Of a stretch of 64,000 bases of DNA, positions 41,258 through 52,435 are shown one piece after another. Origin of the DNA: Lacticaseibacillus pantheris DSM 15945 = JCM 12539 = NBRC 106106 (GTDB lineage Bacteria; Bacillota; Bacilli; Lactobacillales; Lactobacillaceae). Numbering within the stretch: position 1 is the stretch's first letter; each line of letters starts with the position of its first letter. Location of the stretch: assembly GCF_001311175.1 (NCBI RefSeq), contig NZ_BBAI01000004.1, positions 54,648 to 118,647 of the forward strand, given 5' to 3'. A program made the translations under genes and the position numbers. Below the pieces are notes generated by a model, which saw only the letters and a list, made by a program, of their open reading frames with translations, ran no database searches and was not told where the DNA came from.

Positions 41258-41695
41258 ATGAAATATCTGCTTCTTGTCAGTCATGGGGAGCTATCAATTG
41301 GCTTAAAGCAAACACTGGGAATGTTTGCGGGTAATGATATGCAGGGTTCTCTGATTGCAGTTGGCCTGAGAACCGATGAAGCTGCTTCAACATTTGGTGA
41401 GCGGTTCAATGCATTGTTGAAGACATTGCCAGCGGATGCAGAGTTTGTCGTTTTGGCGGACATCGTTGGCGGCAGTCCACTTACAACTGTGTGCAACGTT
41501 TTGAGTGAGCACGGTAAGTTGAAAAACGCCCTGGTTCTGGGCGGAATGAATTTTTCAATGGCACTGACAATTCTAATGTCGAAGGATACTTTGGATAACG
41601 CGGCATTAAGGGAAAAGGCCTTTACAGAAGCTACTGCAGCAATTAAGGAATTTCAGACGGACCCAGAAGCGGGTTCCGAGGATGAAGATATTTAA
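41258..41695 (+). CDS. PTS mannose-family EIIA
   Basis: This is a 145-residue EIIA-Man protein. The phospho-His is in LLLVSHGELSIG (residue 9), and the FVVLADIVGGSPLTTV loop and ALVLGGMNFSMAL are family signatures. It ends in an acidic tail (GSEDEDI). ATG 41258 follows AAAGGG. It is the first gene of a second mannose-type PTS operon (EIIA, EIIB, EIIC, EIID and a small membrane protein), divergent from the LevR-like regulator. Confidence 0.9.
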   Translation: MKYLLLVSHGELSIGLKQTLGMFAGNDMQGSLIAVGLRTDEAASTFGERFNALLKTLPADAEFVVLADIVGGSPLTTVCNVLSEHGKLKNALVLGGMNFSMALTILMSKDTLDNAALREKAFTEATAAIKEFQTDPEAGSEDEDI

Positions 41696-41708
41696 GGGGG
41701 TGGGTAAC

Positions 41709-42203
41709 ATGGCAATTTCATTTGTACGTATTGATGACCGTATGATTCACGGGTTGATTACCGTTCGCTGGGGCAAAGAATACCCAATGGATGGAATTAT
41801 AGCTGTAAACGATAAAGCAGCAAACAATCCAGTTTTAAAGGAAGCGTACATGGCTGCGTCTGATAAGAAAACCTTTGTGTGGACCTTGGACCACTTCAAT
41901 AGCGTTAAGGATAAGGTTTTGAACTCAAGTACTAGGTATTTCCTCATTACTAAGAATCCACAGGATATGGAAAAGATTTTGGTTGATTTAAGTTTTGTGC
42001 CTGGTGATATTAAAACGGTTGTCGTTGGTCCGGGTAATGACAGGGAGAACGCAATTAAGCTTGGCGATAATCAGTCGTTCACGCCTGAAGAGGCTGCTTC
42101 ATTCGAAGCTATTGAGAAGGCGGGTTACAAAGTTGAGTTTGCTTTGTTGCCTGATCAGCGCATTGGTAGTTGGGATAAGTTTAAATCACGTTTTGGGTAT
42201 TGA
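41709..42203 (+). CDS. PTS mannose/sorbose-family EIIB
   Basis: This is a 164-residue EIIB. MAISFVRIDDRMIHGLITVRW carries the phosphorylated His, and AVNDKAANNPVLKEAYMAA is the conserved second segment. ATG 41709 follows GGGGGTGGG, 13 bases after EIIA. It is intact, unlike its paralogue at 32652. Confidence 0.9.
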   Translation: MAISFVRIDDRMIHGLITVRWGKEYPMDGIIAVNDKAANNPVLKEAYMAASDKKTFVWTLDHFNSVKDKVLNSSTRYFLITKNPQDMEKILVDLSFVPGDIKTVVVGPGNDRENAIKLGDNQSFTPEEAASFEAIEKAGYKVEFALLPDQRIGSWDKFKSRFGY

Positions 42204-42256
42204 AAGTTAAATATTAAATCAGCAATGGTTCTTACTTAAGAAGGAAGGTAAGGAGA

Positions 42257-43114
42257 ATGACGATTAGTTGGTTTCAAGCAGCTATTTTAGGGCTATTTGC
42301 TTGCTTATGTTCCAACTCCTGTATGGCTGGTCAAGCAGTTGGTAATTATACAATTGGCCGCCCGCTAGTTGGTGGACTCGTTTGTGGCATTATCTTAGGG
42401 AATCTTCAGCTTGGTATTGCGTGTGGGGTCGCGATGCAACTTGTTTATATTGCATTAGTTACTCCTGGTGGGACTGTTTCCGCAGACGTTCGTGCTATTT
42501 CCTATATCGGCATCCCGCTGGCAATGGTCGCGATTACATCGCAGGGACTGAATCCCCTGAGTGGTGGCGCCGCTAATTTGGCTAAGTCGGTTGGTACCCT
42601 AGTCGGAACGGTTGGTACTGTTCTGTACTACGCCGTTGCAACAATGAATCTTGTATGGCAATCGTTTGGTTGGAAGGACGTTCACAATGGCAAACTAGAT
42701 AAATTAACAGCAGTTAACTTTGGTTGGCCTTGGATCTCACACGCATTGTTCTCATTCTTGCCAACAATGTTGCTCACGTACTATGGTGCAACCGCGGTTT
42801 CCGCTTTGCGGAGTGCACTACCAATGGACGGCCTGGCAATGAAGACTCTGTTCACTGTTGGCGGTATGCTGCCATGTGTGGGGATTGCAATTCTTCTTCG
42901 ACAGATTATTGGCCGGGCGGCTGACTTTATTCCGTTTTTAGTTGGGTTCACACTCGCCGCCTCACTTCATTTAAACCTAGTTTCCGTCACGGTCGTATCG
43001 CTATTGTTCGCGGTTATTATTTATGAGATTGAGATGTCTGGAAATTCTTCATCTAAGGGTGGAACTACGGCTGTTGCAGAAGGCCCAAGCGATGATGACG
43101 AGGAGGATATTTGA
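42257..43114 (+). CDS. PTS mannose/sorbose-family EIIC
   Basis: This is a 285-residue membrane permease subunit with about seven hydrophobic segments. The signature GVAMQLVYIALVTPGGTVSADVR is present. The C-terminal tail is acidic (GPSDDDEEDI), like that of the EIIC at 33174. ATG 42257 follows AAGGAGA. It pairs with the EIID that starts three bases after its stop. Confidence 0.9.
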   Translation: MTISWFQAAILGLFACLCSNSCMAGQAVGNYTIGRPLVGGLVCGIILGNLQLGIACGVAMQLVYIALVTPGGTVSADVRAISYIGIPLAMVAITSQGLNPLSGGAANLAKSVGTLVGTVGTVLYYAVATMNLVWQSFGWKDVHNGKLDKLTAVNFGWPWISHALFSFLPTMLLTYYGATAVSALRSALPMDGLAMKTLFTVGGMLPCVGIAILLRQIIGRAADFIPFLVGFTLAASLHLNLVSVTVVSLLFAVIIYEIEMSGNSSSKGGTTAVAEGPSDDDEEDI

Positions 43115-43116
43115 TC

Positions 43117-43964
43117 ATGGAAACAACAAACGAAATGAAAAAAAACTTGATCGTAAAACACTGACAAAATCGTTTCACCGTTGGTTCTGGGGCGCACTGA
43201 CCTGTTTCTCACAGGAACATATGCAGACCTTTGGTTACATGGCATCAATGCTGCCCATCCTCAGAAAGCTCTACCCCAAACACGATGATCAGGTTAAGGC
43301 AATTCATGCTTATACTGCGTTCTTTAACACTAACCCCATGCTGGGGACGGTGATTGTTGGCATCACTGCCAGCATGGAACAGGCGCGTGCGAACGGTAAG
43401 GAAATTGACGGGGAAACCATTAACGATATGCGTGCAGGCCTTATGGGCCCCATTGCCGGTATTGGTGACTCGCTGATTGATGGAACTCTAATTCCTATTC
43501 TGTTAGGAATTTCCCTGGGGATGTCCACGGGTGGTTCGCCGGTGGGGGCCATTTTCTACATTATTGCCTGGGTATTAATTGCTTACTTTGGCCAACGTTT
43601 CTTGTATTTCCGTGGTTATCGCTTTGGTGATCAGGCAGTTAGCTTTTTGGTTGGCAAGCAGGGGGCTGCAGTTCGTCGTGCGATTGGTACTGTGGGTAGT
43701 ATGGTTGTTGGTGGTGTTTTGGCGTCTTGGGTTAACGTGACAACATCGCTTAAATTGCACGGAGCAGATGGCAAAGTATTCCTCAATCTACAAGCAAAAC
43801 TGGACAGTATCTTTCCTGGATTGCTAACAGTTATCGTGACCTTATTCTGCTGGTGGTTGATGACAAAGAAGCATGTTTCTGCAATCTGGACCATGCTGAT
43901 ACTAGTTGTTATCTCTCTTCTCGGGGTTATCGTTGGCTTCTTCAACCCGGGCCTGTCCTACTAA
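43117..43964 (+). CDS. PTS mannose/sorbose-family EIID (frameshift near start)
   Basis: This is an EIID of about 283 residues. ATG 43117 lies three bases after the EIIC stop, with AGGAGG upstream. With one more A in the run 43138-43145 the N-terminus reads METTNEMKKKLDRKTLTKSF and joins the main frame. The diagnostic MGPIAGIGDSLIDGTLIPI loop is present, with hydrophobic helices to the C-terminus. It forms the translocation unit with the EIIC. Confidence 0.88.
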
Positions 43965-43994
43965 AGAAAAAGTCTGTGGAGGGAGGAGAATCAC

Positions 43995-44306
43995 ATGACT
44001 ATTGACGAAATGACTAAGGGGTACGAACAGGAAGTAGCTTATCAGAAGCACATGCTGAAAAATTTAGGATACTGGTTTCAACTTTCCACAATTCTTAGTG
44101 GCGTTGGTATTGTTTTGATTTACTTCTTCCATGGAAAGATAATTTGGTTGCAAATCTTCGGAACTGTTCTGTTGGTTTTGGGTGCATTGGGAATGTTGGC
44201 GTTTGGCTATTCGGGATGGAAAGGTCAGCAGAATGTTCGCGCAGTTGTTGACGACTATGAGAAGAAAGTTCAGCACTTTCATAAGGTGACACGGAAGAAT
44301 GTATAA
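43995..44306 (+). CDS. Small two-TM protein of the mannose-PTS operon
   Basis: This is a 103-residue protein of unknown function. It has a charged N-terminus (DEMTKGYEQEV), two adjacent hydrophobic helices (about residues 28-45 and 50-72) and a basic C-terminal tail (DDYEKKVQHFHKVTRKNV). ATG 43995 follows GGAGGGAGGAG. It is the last gene before the terminator and is likely co-transcribed with EIIA-EIID. It may assist or modulate the transporter, but I do not recognise the family. Confidence 0.7.
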   Translation: MTIDEMTKGYEQEVAYQKHMLKNLGYWFQLSTILSGVGIVLIYFFHGKIIWLQIFGTVLLVLGALGMLAFGYSGWKGQQNVRAVVDDYEKKVQHFHKVTRKNV

Positions 44307-44379
44307 CGATTATAAGGTTGAAGAATTGTGTTTGACGGCCTGAGTAGTAATTTTTCCACACATTAATCCACAAAAAAAA

Positions 44380-44425
44380 CGCCCGACATAAGGGGAAACC
44401 ATAACTCCCCTAATGTCAGGCGTTT
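44380..44425. terminator. Bidirectional terminator
   Basis: CGCCCGACATAAGGGGA pairs with TCCCCTAATGTCAGGCG (one bulge), flanked by eight A's on the left and TTT on the right. It serves the mannose-PTS operon and the convergent GH1 operon. Confidence 0.85.
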
Positions 44426-44437
44426 CTCGTGTTGGCT

Positions 44438-45928
<1,491 letters not shown>

Positions 45929-45967
45929 TCATCAAAACGTGACCAAATTTATTAGCGCCAACACACG

Positions 45968-47867
45968 CTAGATGACATACAGGGCGACTGCATTCTTGTC
46001 GACCGTGGTCACCTCGTTAGGCACGACATCAACAAAGTCTTTGGTGTTGGTCACAACTAACATCGTCGTGGTGTCATACCCGTCAGCCTTGATGGCGTCC
46101 AGGTCGGCGTCGAGTAGCAGGTCCCCTTGTTTAACGGTGGCACCCTGGTTAACGTGCGCGGTAAAGTGCGCACCCTTGAGGTCAACCGTATCAATCCCGA
46201 CGTGAATCAAGAGTTCCACACCGTCTTTGCTTTTCAGACCAATCGCGTGCTTCGTCGGGAAGACCGTCTCCACGGTACCGTCGAAGGGCGCGTATAAGTG
46301 ATCGTCGGTTGGGATGATGGCGGCACCGTCACCCATCATCTTTTGGGCAAAGGTGGGATCGGAGACGCTTTCAATGTTGATCAGCTCTCCGGCAACGGGG
46401 GCGAAGACCTTTTTAGTATCCTTCGCGCCGCCGTCAATATTGGCCATGCTGGTGGTGGCAGTAGTCGCAGGTTGTGCGTTATCCTTGGCGGCTTCCGGAG
46501 CATCCTCGTTGAAACCGAGAATCAGGGTCAAAGTAAAGGATAGAATTGCTGAAACGACGGCAACAATCACGGCGTAAACAATATTCTTCGGTGCCCCGTT
46601 GTAAATGAATTGCGGTAGTGCGATCACGGATGGCACCGCAAAGGCGTATGCCTTGAGGTTAACAATACCCATGAACAATCCGGTAATACCACCAGAAATC
46701 ATGGCTGCATATAGTGGTTTGCGGTACTTGAGGGTGACCCCGTAAAGCGCCGGTTCGGTCACACCTGCAAGCAATGCCGAAATGGAAGCGGCTGACGCAA
46801 CTTCGCGGGTTTGCTTGTTCTTAGTTTTAACGGCTACGGCGAGGCTGGCAGCCCCCTGAGCAATATTGGCGGCCAACATTGCGGGCAAAATTAAGGAGTC
46901 TGGGGTCGCCACGCTCGCAATGAGGAAGATTGAGGAGAATGCCCAGTGCATCCCGGTCATAACGATTAGCGGCATGAATGCGGCCATTAGGGCCATCGCT
47001 AACCAACCGGCGTGCTTTTGAATCAGGAGGATTAACCACGATAGCCCCTTACCAGCATAGGTGCCAATTGGGCCAATAACGATCAGGGCGAGGATACCAA
47101 CAATGAGAATTTCAAGCAGCGGCTTCAGGATACTCTTTAAGCTGGCCGGACAAACTTTATCAATGCCAATTTCGATGTACTTCATGGCCCAAACCACCAT
47201 CAGGATCGGAATAACGGAACTGGAATAGGTTGCCAGCGTGACTGGTAGACCCATCAGATGCACTGGCTTGGCGGCGGTTACCAGGGCGGTAAAGTTGGGG
47301 TGAATCATGATGCCGGCAACGGTGACTGCCAGAATGGTGTTGACCTTAAAGTACTTGGCACTGGTAATCGCTAGCTCAATCGGCAGGAAGTAGAAGGGCG
47401 CATCGCCGAATACTGATAGCAAGGTATAAGTTTGCGACTTGTCGCTCATCCAGCCGACAGTGGTGAGGAGAATCAAAATGACTTTGATCATCCCACCACC
47501 GATTAGTGCAGGAATTAGGGGCGACATGCAGGAACTAATGAAGTTGGCAAATTGGTCGAATAAATTGCCCGATTTTGTGTCTGCGTTAGCTGTGGTTGCG
47601 GACGCGTCCTCATCGGTGGGGAAGTCGCCAAGCTTAACGACTGCGTTGTAGTAGTCAGAAACGGCATTACCGATGATAACTTGGTACTGGCCGTTTTGGT
47701 GGTTAACGCCCATGACGCCAGCAATGTTTTTTTACCTTGGCGTCGTCAACTTTGCTTTCGTCCTTCAGGCGGAAGCGTAGCCGCGTGACACAGTGGGTTA
47801 AGTAATTGATGTTGCTTTCGCCACCAACGGCGTTATAAATCTGTTCAGCAGAATCCTTGGTGCTCAT
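45968..47867 (-). CDS. PTS beta-glucoside EIIBCA permease (frameshifted)
   Basis: This is a fused beta-glucoside transporter of about 632 residues. The EIIB domain contains the phospho-Cys in NYLTHCVTRLRFRL, followed by the EIIC domain with about ten membrane segments (LLAGVTEPALYGVTLKYRKPL), and a glucose-type EIIA at the C-terminus (FAPVAGELINI; phospho-His in ELLIHVGIDTV). ATG 47867 follows AGGAG. One extra base in the seven-T run 47727-47733 splits off the first 45 residues; repaired, it reads KVKNIAGVMGV. An RNA antiterminator/terminator module precedes it, so LicT controls read-through into it. Confidence 0.9.
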
Positions 47868-47888
47868 GATGATCACTCCTTTTTGAAT

Positions 47889-47956
47889 AAAAAAAACCTA
47901 ACGAATGCCCATAACGGCACCCATTAGGTCATGCTCGGGATTGTCCCGATAACACC
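47889..47956 (-). promoter_or_regulatory. RAT antiterminator and terminator upstream of EIIBCA
   Basis: On the minus strand, GGTGTTATCGGGACAATCCC leading to GAGCATGACC (47956-47927) fits the RNA antiterminator hairpin bound by LicT/BglG proteins. It overlaps a terminator stem, CCTAATGGGTGCC pairing with GGGCATTCGTTAGG, followed by seven T's (to 47889). Confidence 0.75.
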
Positions 47957-48800
47957 CTATAAATTGCGGACTAACCGGTTGATGTGCACGGTTAGGTATA
48001 ACAGTTCGGAATTATTGATTTCGAAGTGGTACTTGTCCATAATGAACGACTGGATTTTGAGCGTACAGGCGTAAGACTTAGAGTAACGGGACTTCAGCAC
48101 TGTTAATAGCTCTTCGTCCTCATCGTCGTCATAGTGCTTACCCAGTAGAATACGTTGGGCAAAGAATTTTAGGTGGGTAATGAATCTGTAGTAGTTTAGT
48201 GACTGTTCGTCGAATTCGGTGTGGAAGTAATCTTTAACCAGGTCTTCGACTTCCTTAATAATCGTGGTGATTCCAACGGCTAGGTTTTGTTCCCGGGGAC
48301 TATCGCTTTCCGCATTGATAAAGTGGACTGCGATGAACGCTGCCTCGTCGTCACCCAAATCAACGTTGAAGGCATCTTGAATGACGGCGACTGCCTTCTT
48401 ACCCACCGCAAATTCGTCTGGTAGAAGCGAGCGATGTCCCACTTTAGCGGGTTAGATAGGTTGATACCTTCCTGTTGCTTACGCTTAATTGCCATCGACA
48501 AGTGGTCGGTGAGATTAACGTAGATCATTTCGTTAATCTGACGGCCGAGCTTGATTTTGGCGTAGTTAATAATGCGCTCGGCGACCTCTATCTCGGCTAA
48601 CGGAACGTCAATGACTAGCTCAGTAAATTTACTCATGGTCGTGGGATCCTTCAGGAAGAAGTTTTTTCGACCTTGGCCATGTCGATGGATTGTCCTTGCT
48701 TTTTGCCAAACGCGATTCCTGGGCCCATCAACAGTACATCGACACCTTCGCGATTGGTGGAAATACAAGTATTGTTGTTGAGAACGCGTTTGATTCGCAA
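47957..48800 (-). CDS. licT: LicT/BglG-family antiterminator (two frameshifts)
   Basis: This is a PTS-controlled RNA-binding antiterminator of about 281 residues. The N-terminal CAT domain reads LRIKRVLNNNTCISTN and GIAFGKKQGQSID. PRD1 follows (INEMIYVNLTDHLSMAIKR) and PRD2 (DDEAAFIAVHFINAE, LYLTVHINRLV), each with paired His. The start is TTG 48800 after GGAGGG; no ATG fits the conserved N-terminus. One base is missing in T6 48662-48667, and another in GG 48420-48421 (giving DIARFYPDEFAVG). Dephosphorylated or inducer-activated LicT binds the RAT sequences before itself and before the EIIBCA gene. Confidence 0.88.
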
Positions 48801-48812
48801 GTAAATCCCTCC

Positions 48813-48879
48813 AAAAAAATAGACTTGTCCACACATTAACCCGTGTAGATAAGTCATGCTCAATTACTTGATAACACCT
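48813..48879 (-). promoter_or_regulatory. RAT antiterminator and terminator in the licT leader
   Basis: On the minus strand, AGGTGTTATCAAGTAATTGA then GCATGACTT forms the RAT. It overlaps the stem GACTTATCTACAC/GTGTGGACAAGTC followed by ATTTTTTT. GTGTTATC and GCATGAC are shared with the RAT at 47927-47956. Confidence 0.78.
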
Positions 48880-49125
48880 TATCGATTCAATATATGCTTG
48901 TCACTCATGCTTGCGCACACCTAGTGAGAGCCGACGCAATAACATCGTAACTGCTTTCATGGTAGCAGGCGTTGTATCCGCTGTCAAATGGTTCATAACC
49001 AAAACCGACAAAGGCTGAGCTATTGAGTGGCGGAATGGTATTTGCAAGTTTTTTTGTGGGCAGGCTGAAGACCTTCATACTTTATATTGGATTGGATTAA
49101 TCGACGCTTGGATTGAAACCGAATT

Positions 49126-49953
49126 TCACTTCCCCAGCTCCTCAGTCAACTTTGCGTAGTTCAAATACAGCGCGGTAAACCGGTTATCATGCTTGTCCGA
49201 CCACGGCTTGGGCTTGCCGTTAAAGTGCAAAATGGCGGTGTTGGCCATCACCCAGTGGATGTCCTGCTTGCCCAATGAGCGGGTGAGGTAGGTGACGTAA
49301 TTACGGGCGTCGTAATTCCACACCTCGTCGGGCACCTCCAGAATGGTTGAACCGTAGAGGTGATTGAGGATGTCCTGGTCCGGCAGCATCAGGTAGTCGC
49401 CGTATTCGTCGATGGTGCGCTTGATGTCGTCCCACTTGATGGTTTTGCGCGCTTGGTCCAGATCCATGAGCATGATGCCGGAGTTGAAGTAGCCGTGCTC
49501 CGTGTTTAAACGGAGGTTGTTCAAAGCCGTGGTGACGTCAATCACACCGGTATGGGTCGACGCCGTCAGCATGTACCCATTCAGGTCGGTGTTCCACAGT
49601 GGCAGTAACGAATTAATGACCAAAATATCTGGATCCAAGTACAGAACTTTATGGACTGTATCGGGTAAAATGTTACCGGCGAGCAATCTAAAGTACATTT
49701 CCCGCGGGTATCGGGCTTCCGTGGGTGCATTGTTAAACAAATTGCCGTTGACCGTAACGGGCTCAAAGCCCCAGCCATACAGGGCGGCTTGTTGCCGCAC
49801 TTCCTCAAGTAGCTCCTCGTCGATACCGTCGTGAATCAGCCAAACGCGGATGGGGGCGTCATTGCTGTTCATGTGAATCGAGTTCAAGGCCACTTTGAAA
49901 GGTTGTATGTAGCCCGCATCAAGGGTGAATAATAACTCCAGTTTGGTCGTCAT
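49126..49953 (-). CDS. Glycosyltransferase family 8 protein
   Basis: This is a 275-residue retaining glycosyltransferase of the GT8 (general stress protein A-like) family. The sequence starts ELLFTLDAGYIQPFKVALNSI, the GT8 N-terminus. The metal-binding DxD lies in KVLYLDPDILVINSL, and the late HFNGKPKPW is the conserved GT8 C-terminal motif. It transfers a hexose from a nucleotide sugar, probably onto a cell-wall, lipopolysaccharide-like or protein acceptor. It stands alone; no frameshift. ATG 49953 follows GAGGAGG (GAAACCTCC on the plus strand reads GGAGGTTTC). Confidence 0.87.
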   Translation of the reverse strand: MTTKLELLFTLDAGYIQPFKVALNSIHMNSNDAPIRVWLIHDGIDEELLEEVRQQAALYGWGFEPVTVNGNLFNNAPTEARYPREMYFRLLAGNILPDTVHKVLYLDPDILVINSLLPLWNTDLNGYMLTASTHTGVIDVTTALNNLRLNTEHGYFNSGIMLMDLDQARKTIKWDDIKRTIDEYGDYLMLPDQDILNHLYGSTILEVPDEVWNYDARNYVTYLTRSLGKQDIHWVMANTAILHFNGKPKPWSDKHDNRFTALYLNYAKLTEELGK

Positions 49954-50027
49954 CGTCGAAACCTCCTCGTGATAACTACATTATAGCGGTTGCGGTCATT
50001 AAATCACTATTCGTATGTAATTTACTC

Positions 50028-50056
50028 TTGACTTTAATTGATTGACCAATTAATAT
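50028..50056 (+). promoter_or_regulatory. Sigma-A promoter of the esterase-TetR operon
   Basis: TTGACT (50028-50033), a 17-bp spacer, TAATAT (50051-50056). The first TetR-type operator covers the spacer and -10 box. Confidence 0.75.
50038..50053. promoter_or_regulatory. TetR-type operator 1
   Basis: TTGATTGACCAATTAA is a near-palindrome (TTRATTG-NN-CAATYAA). It lies within the promoter. Confidence 0.65.
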
Positions 50057-50069
50057 TGAGCAAAGTTAA

Positions 50070-50085
50070 TTAATTGACCAATCAA
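50070..50085. promoter_or_regulatory. TetR-type operator 2
   Basis: TTAATTGACCAATCAA repeats operator 1 with the two halves exchanged. Centre-to-centre distance is 32 bp (three helical turns), which favours cooperative binding. Confidence 0.65.
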
Positions 50086-50104
50086 TTATAAAAGAGGATA
50101 CATC

Positions 50105-51051
50105 ATGACTAAATTACAATCAGCCCAAAGTAATACAATTTCAGCGGCGGCGCGGCGCATGCTTGCTGATTTTAAATACTTTAACCTGCCAATTTTGTGC
50201 CCATTACAGCAAGAATGATTAACCGCATTCGTACGCAATTTCAAGCCGGTGAAAACGTGGTAGAGGAAGGGCTTATCGATACGGGACACCTGGCGACGGA
50301 GCCCATTAAGGTGAATGGCGTGGCGGGAATGAAAATAACCAGCCCCCATACTGACGACGCGGGACCCGTTATTGTGAACGTCCATGGCGGTGGCTTCATC
50401 ATGGGCACCGCGCGGGAACGGACCGCCTTGCTGGCTGCGGCAGAGACAAATCTGCCCGTTTATTCAGTGGAGTATACTCTAGCTCCTGAAGGGCAGGCCC
50501 CGCTGGTGGTCCAGGAAGTATTGGACTTTTATCGCGGTGTCCGGGCAGTAGTGGGTGATCGCCCCATCGTGATGAGTGGCAGCTCCGCCGGCTCGGGAAT
50601 TGCTGCAGCTGTGGTGCAGCAGGCGCACAATTTACAGGAACCGTTGCCCGTCGCCATGATTTTGTTTTGCCCAGCTTTGGACATCTCGGGTGACGGCGAC
50701 TCCGCCATTTTTAACGAAAAACGTGACGTTGGCTCCGCTAAGATGGCGCTACGTTTGGCAGAGCGGTATATTGGTGATAATAATCCGCGCGACCCATTGG
50801 TGTCACCGATGTACGGCGAGGTGGGGGCGTGGTTTCCACCAACCTTTATGAGCACTGGTACGCGGGACCTGATGTTGAGCAACGTGGCGCGATTTAGCGA
50901 TAAGCTGCGCGCGGCTGGCGTGGAATACACTGCCATCATCAAGGAAGGAATGTGGCACGGCTTCAACTGGGAACCCCAACTGGAGGAGGCCGTCACAACG
51001 CGGCGTGCGGCATGGCAATTTATTCAACAGCATACGGAGGCAGGTAACTAA
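50105..51051 (+). CDS. Alpha/beta hydrolase, HSL-type esterase (frameshifted)
   Basis: This is a cytoplasmic esterase or lipase of about 315 residues. The oxyanion-hole HGGGF lies in VNVHGGGFIMG, the nucleophile in MSGSSAGSG (GxSxG), the Asp near STGTRDLML, and the His in GMWHGFNW; this is the hormone-sensitive-lipase-like layout. ATG 50105 follows AAGAGGA. The first 32 codons join the rest if TTTT 50193-50196 has one more T, giving FNLPIFVPITARM. Its stop overlaps the TetR start by one base, so the two genes form an operon, probably autoregulated. Confidence 0.87.
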
Positions 51052-51637
51052 TGCGTGAACGGGACGATGATAAACAAAGACGAATTTTGGCTGCGGCGGG
51101 TCAGATCGTGATGGATGAGGCATTGCCGCCGTTTCTTTGAGCAAAATTGCGCAGGCCGCTGGCATCGCTTCGGGCACGCTTTACACGTACTTTAAGGATA
51201 AGAACGCCATGCTGAAGGCCTTGTATTTACACCACAAAGAGGCGATGGCAAAGGCAACCACTCAATTTGATCCTTCCGGTGACCCCGAGCGTGAGTTGCG
51301 CCACTACATGGACTTGGTCTATGCTTACGCACAACAACACCTTGCGGATATGCTACTCATCCGCGAGTTTAACCAGTCACCAGTGCTTCAACAACTCGGT
51401 GTCACCCGCGCAGAAGCGTATGCAGGGTACGAGCCCATCGTGCAGTTAACGGAGCGGGGTGTCGCGGCCGGGGTGTTCATGCCAGTTGTCTTCGACGTAT
51501 TAATGTCGTACGCATATACGCCGGTGGTGGAGTATGCCGTGGCCGTGGCTAACGGCTTGATCGATCCGCAAACGGTTCCCTTCGACCGGATCAAAATGTT
51601 GTCCTGCCGCGCCATTTTGGTCCACCCGAAAGCATGA
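51051..51637 (+). CDS. TetR/AcrR-family regulator (frameshifted)
   Basis: This is a TetR repressor of about 195 residues. The HTH is split by one missing base in GG at 51119-51120; repaired, it reads GQIVMDEGIAAVSLSKIAQAAGIASGTLYTYFKDKNAML, a complete TetR N-terminal domain. The C-terminal ligand domain is all helical. The TAA of the esterase gene supplies the first A of this ATG. It most likely binds the two palindromes upstream of the operon and senses a substrate of the esterase. Confidence 0.87.
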
Positions 51638-51672
51638 TTTTGGCGATTAGTAGTTAGAATTGAGGTAATGTC

Positions 51673-52205
51673 ATGACAGAATTACAAACCGGTATCCGCA
51701 CTGCACGCCTCACTCTCCGCAACTTCCGTCCGGACGACGCTGAGGCGCTATTCCAGCTGTTCCGGGAGCCCGACACGTTGCGGTTTACGCGGTACAACGA
51801 CGTGAAACTCCGCGGCGACTTTGACCAGCTGTTCACCGACCATTTCTTGAATAACCCCACCGCGGCGGCGATTGAGCTCACCACGACCGGCGCCGTCATC
51901 GGCTTGATTGAGATGCACACCGGTGGCGTATTGACCTATGCGGTGCGCCAGGCGTTCTGGAACCATGGCTACGTCACGGAGCCGGCCGGGCGTTCGTGGA
52001 TACCATGTTCGCGACGCAGCCCATTACGATGGTCAAAGGTGAATTTGCCAACGAAAACCAGGCGTCCGGTCGCGTGCTGGCCAAGCTAGGACTCCACTTT
52101 GCTGGTGAAATCGGGCCGTTCACCACGAAGGATGGACAGGAAATCATGGCGACACAGTATACCCTGAGTCGAGAGGAGTGGGCGACGCGCAGGCGTGCCG
52201 AATGA
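51673..52205 (+). CDS. GNAT-family N-acetyltransferase, RimJ/RimL-like (frameshifted)
   Basis: This is an acetyltransferase of about 177 residues. The N-terminus has the RimJ/RimL pattern (IRTARLTLRNFRPDDAEALFQLF). The middle AVIGLIEMH is strand beta-4 of the GNAT fold, and NENQASGRVLAKLGLHFAGE is the typical C-terminal acetyl-CoA-side helix. One base is missing in GGG 51988-51990; with GGGG it reads EPAGAFVDTMF. ATG 51673 is used, with GAGGTAATGTC upstream. The acceptor (protein N-terminus or small molecule) is not predictable. Confidence 0.82.
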
Positions 52206-52246
52206 CGAGAGTGCTTGTCAACGCAAAGTATCCCCACAACAACCGC

Positions 52247-52280
52247 AGGACCATGCTCAGTCAGCACGGTCCTTTTTTTT
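52247..52280 (+). terminator. Intrinsic terminator after GNAT gene
   Basis: AGGACCATGCT pairs with AGCACGGTCCT (one mismatch) around CAGTC, followed by eight T's. Confidence 0.83.
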
Positions 52281-52435
52281 ACCCAACGATAACGCCGCCA
52301 ACCGTGTCTATACACGCAATGCCAAGTCAGCTAGTTAACCCCATACCCTATAATCAACGTCAATTAGTCCCTACATTTTCGGGGCCGAATACCGTATAAT
52401 GGATTAAAAATAACGACACTAAGGAGGCCGCTGCC

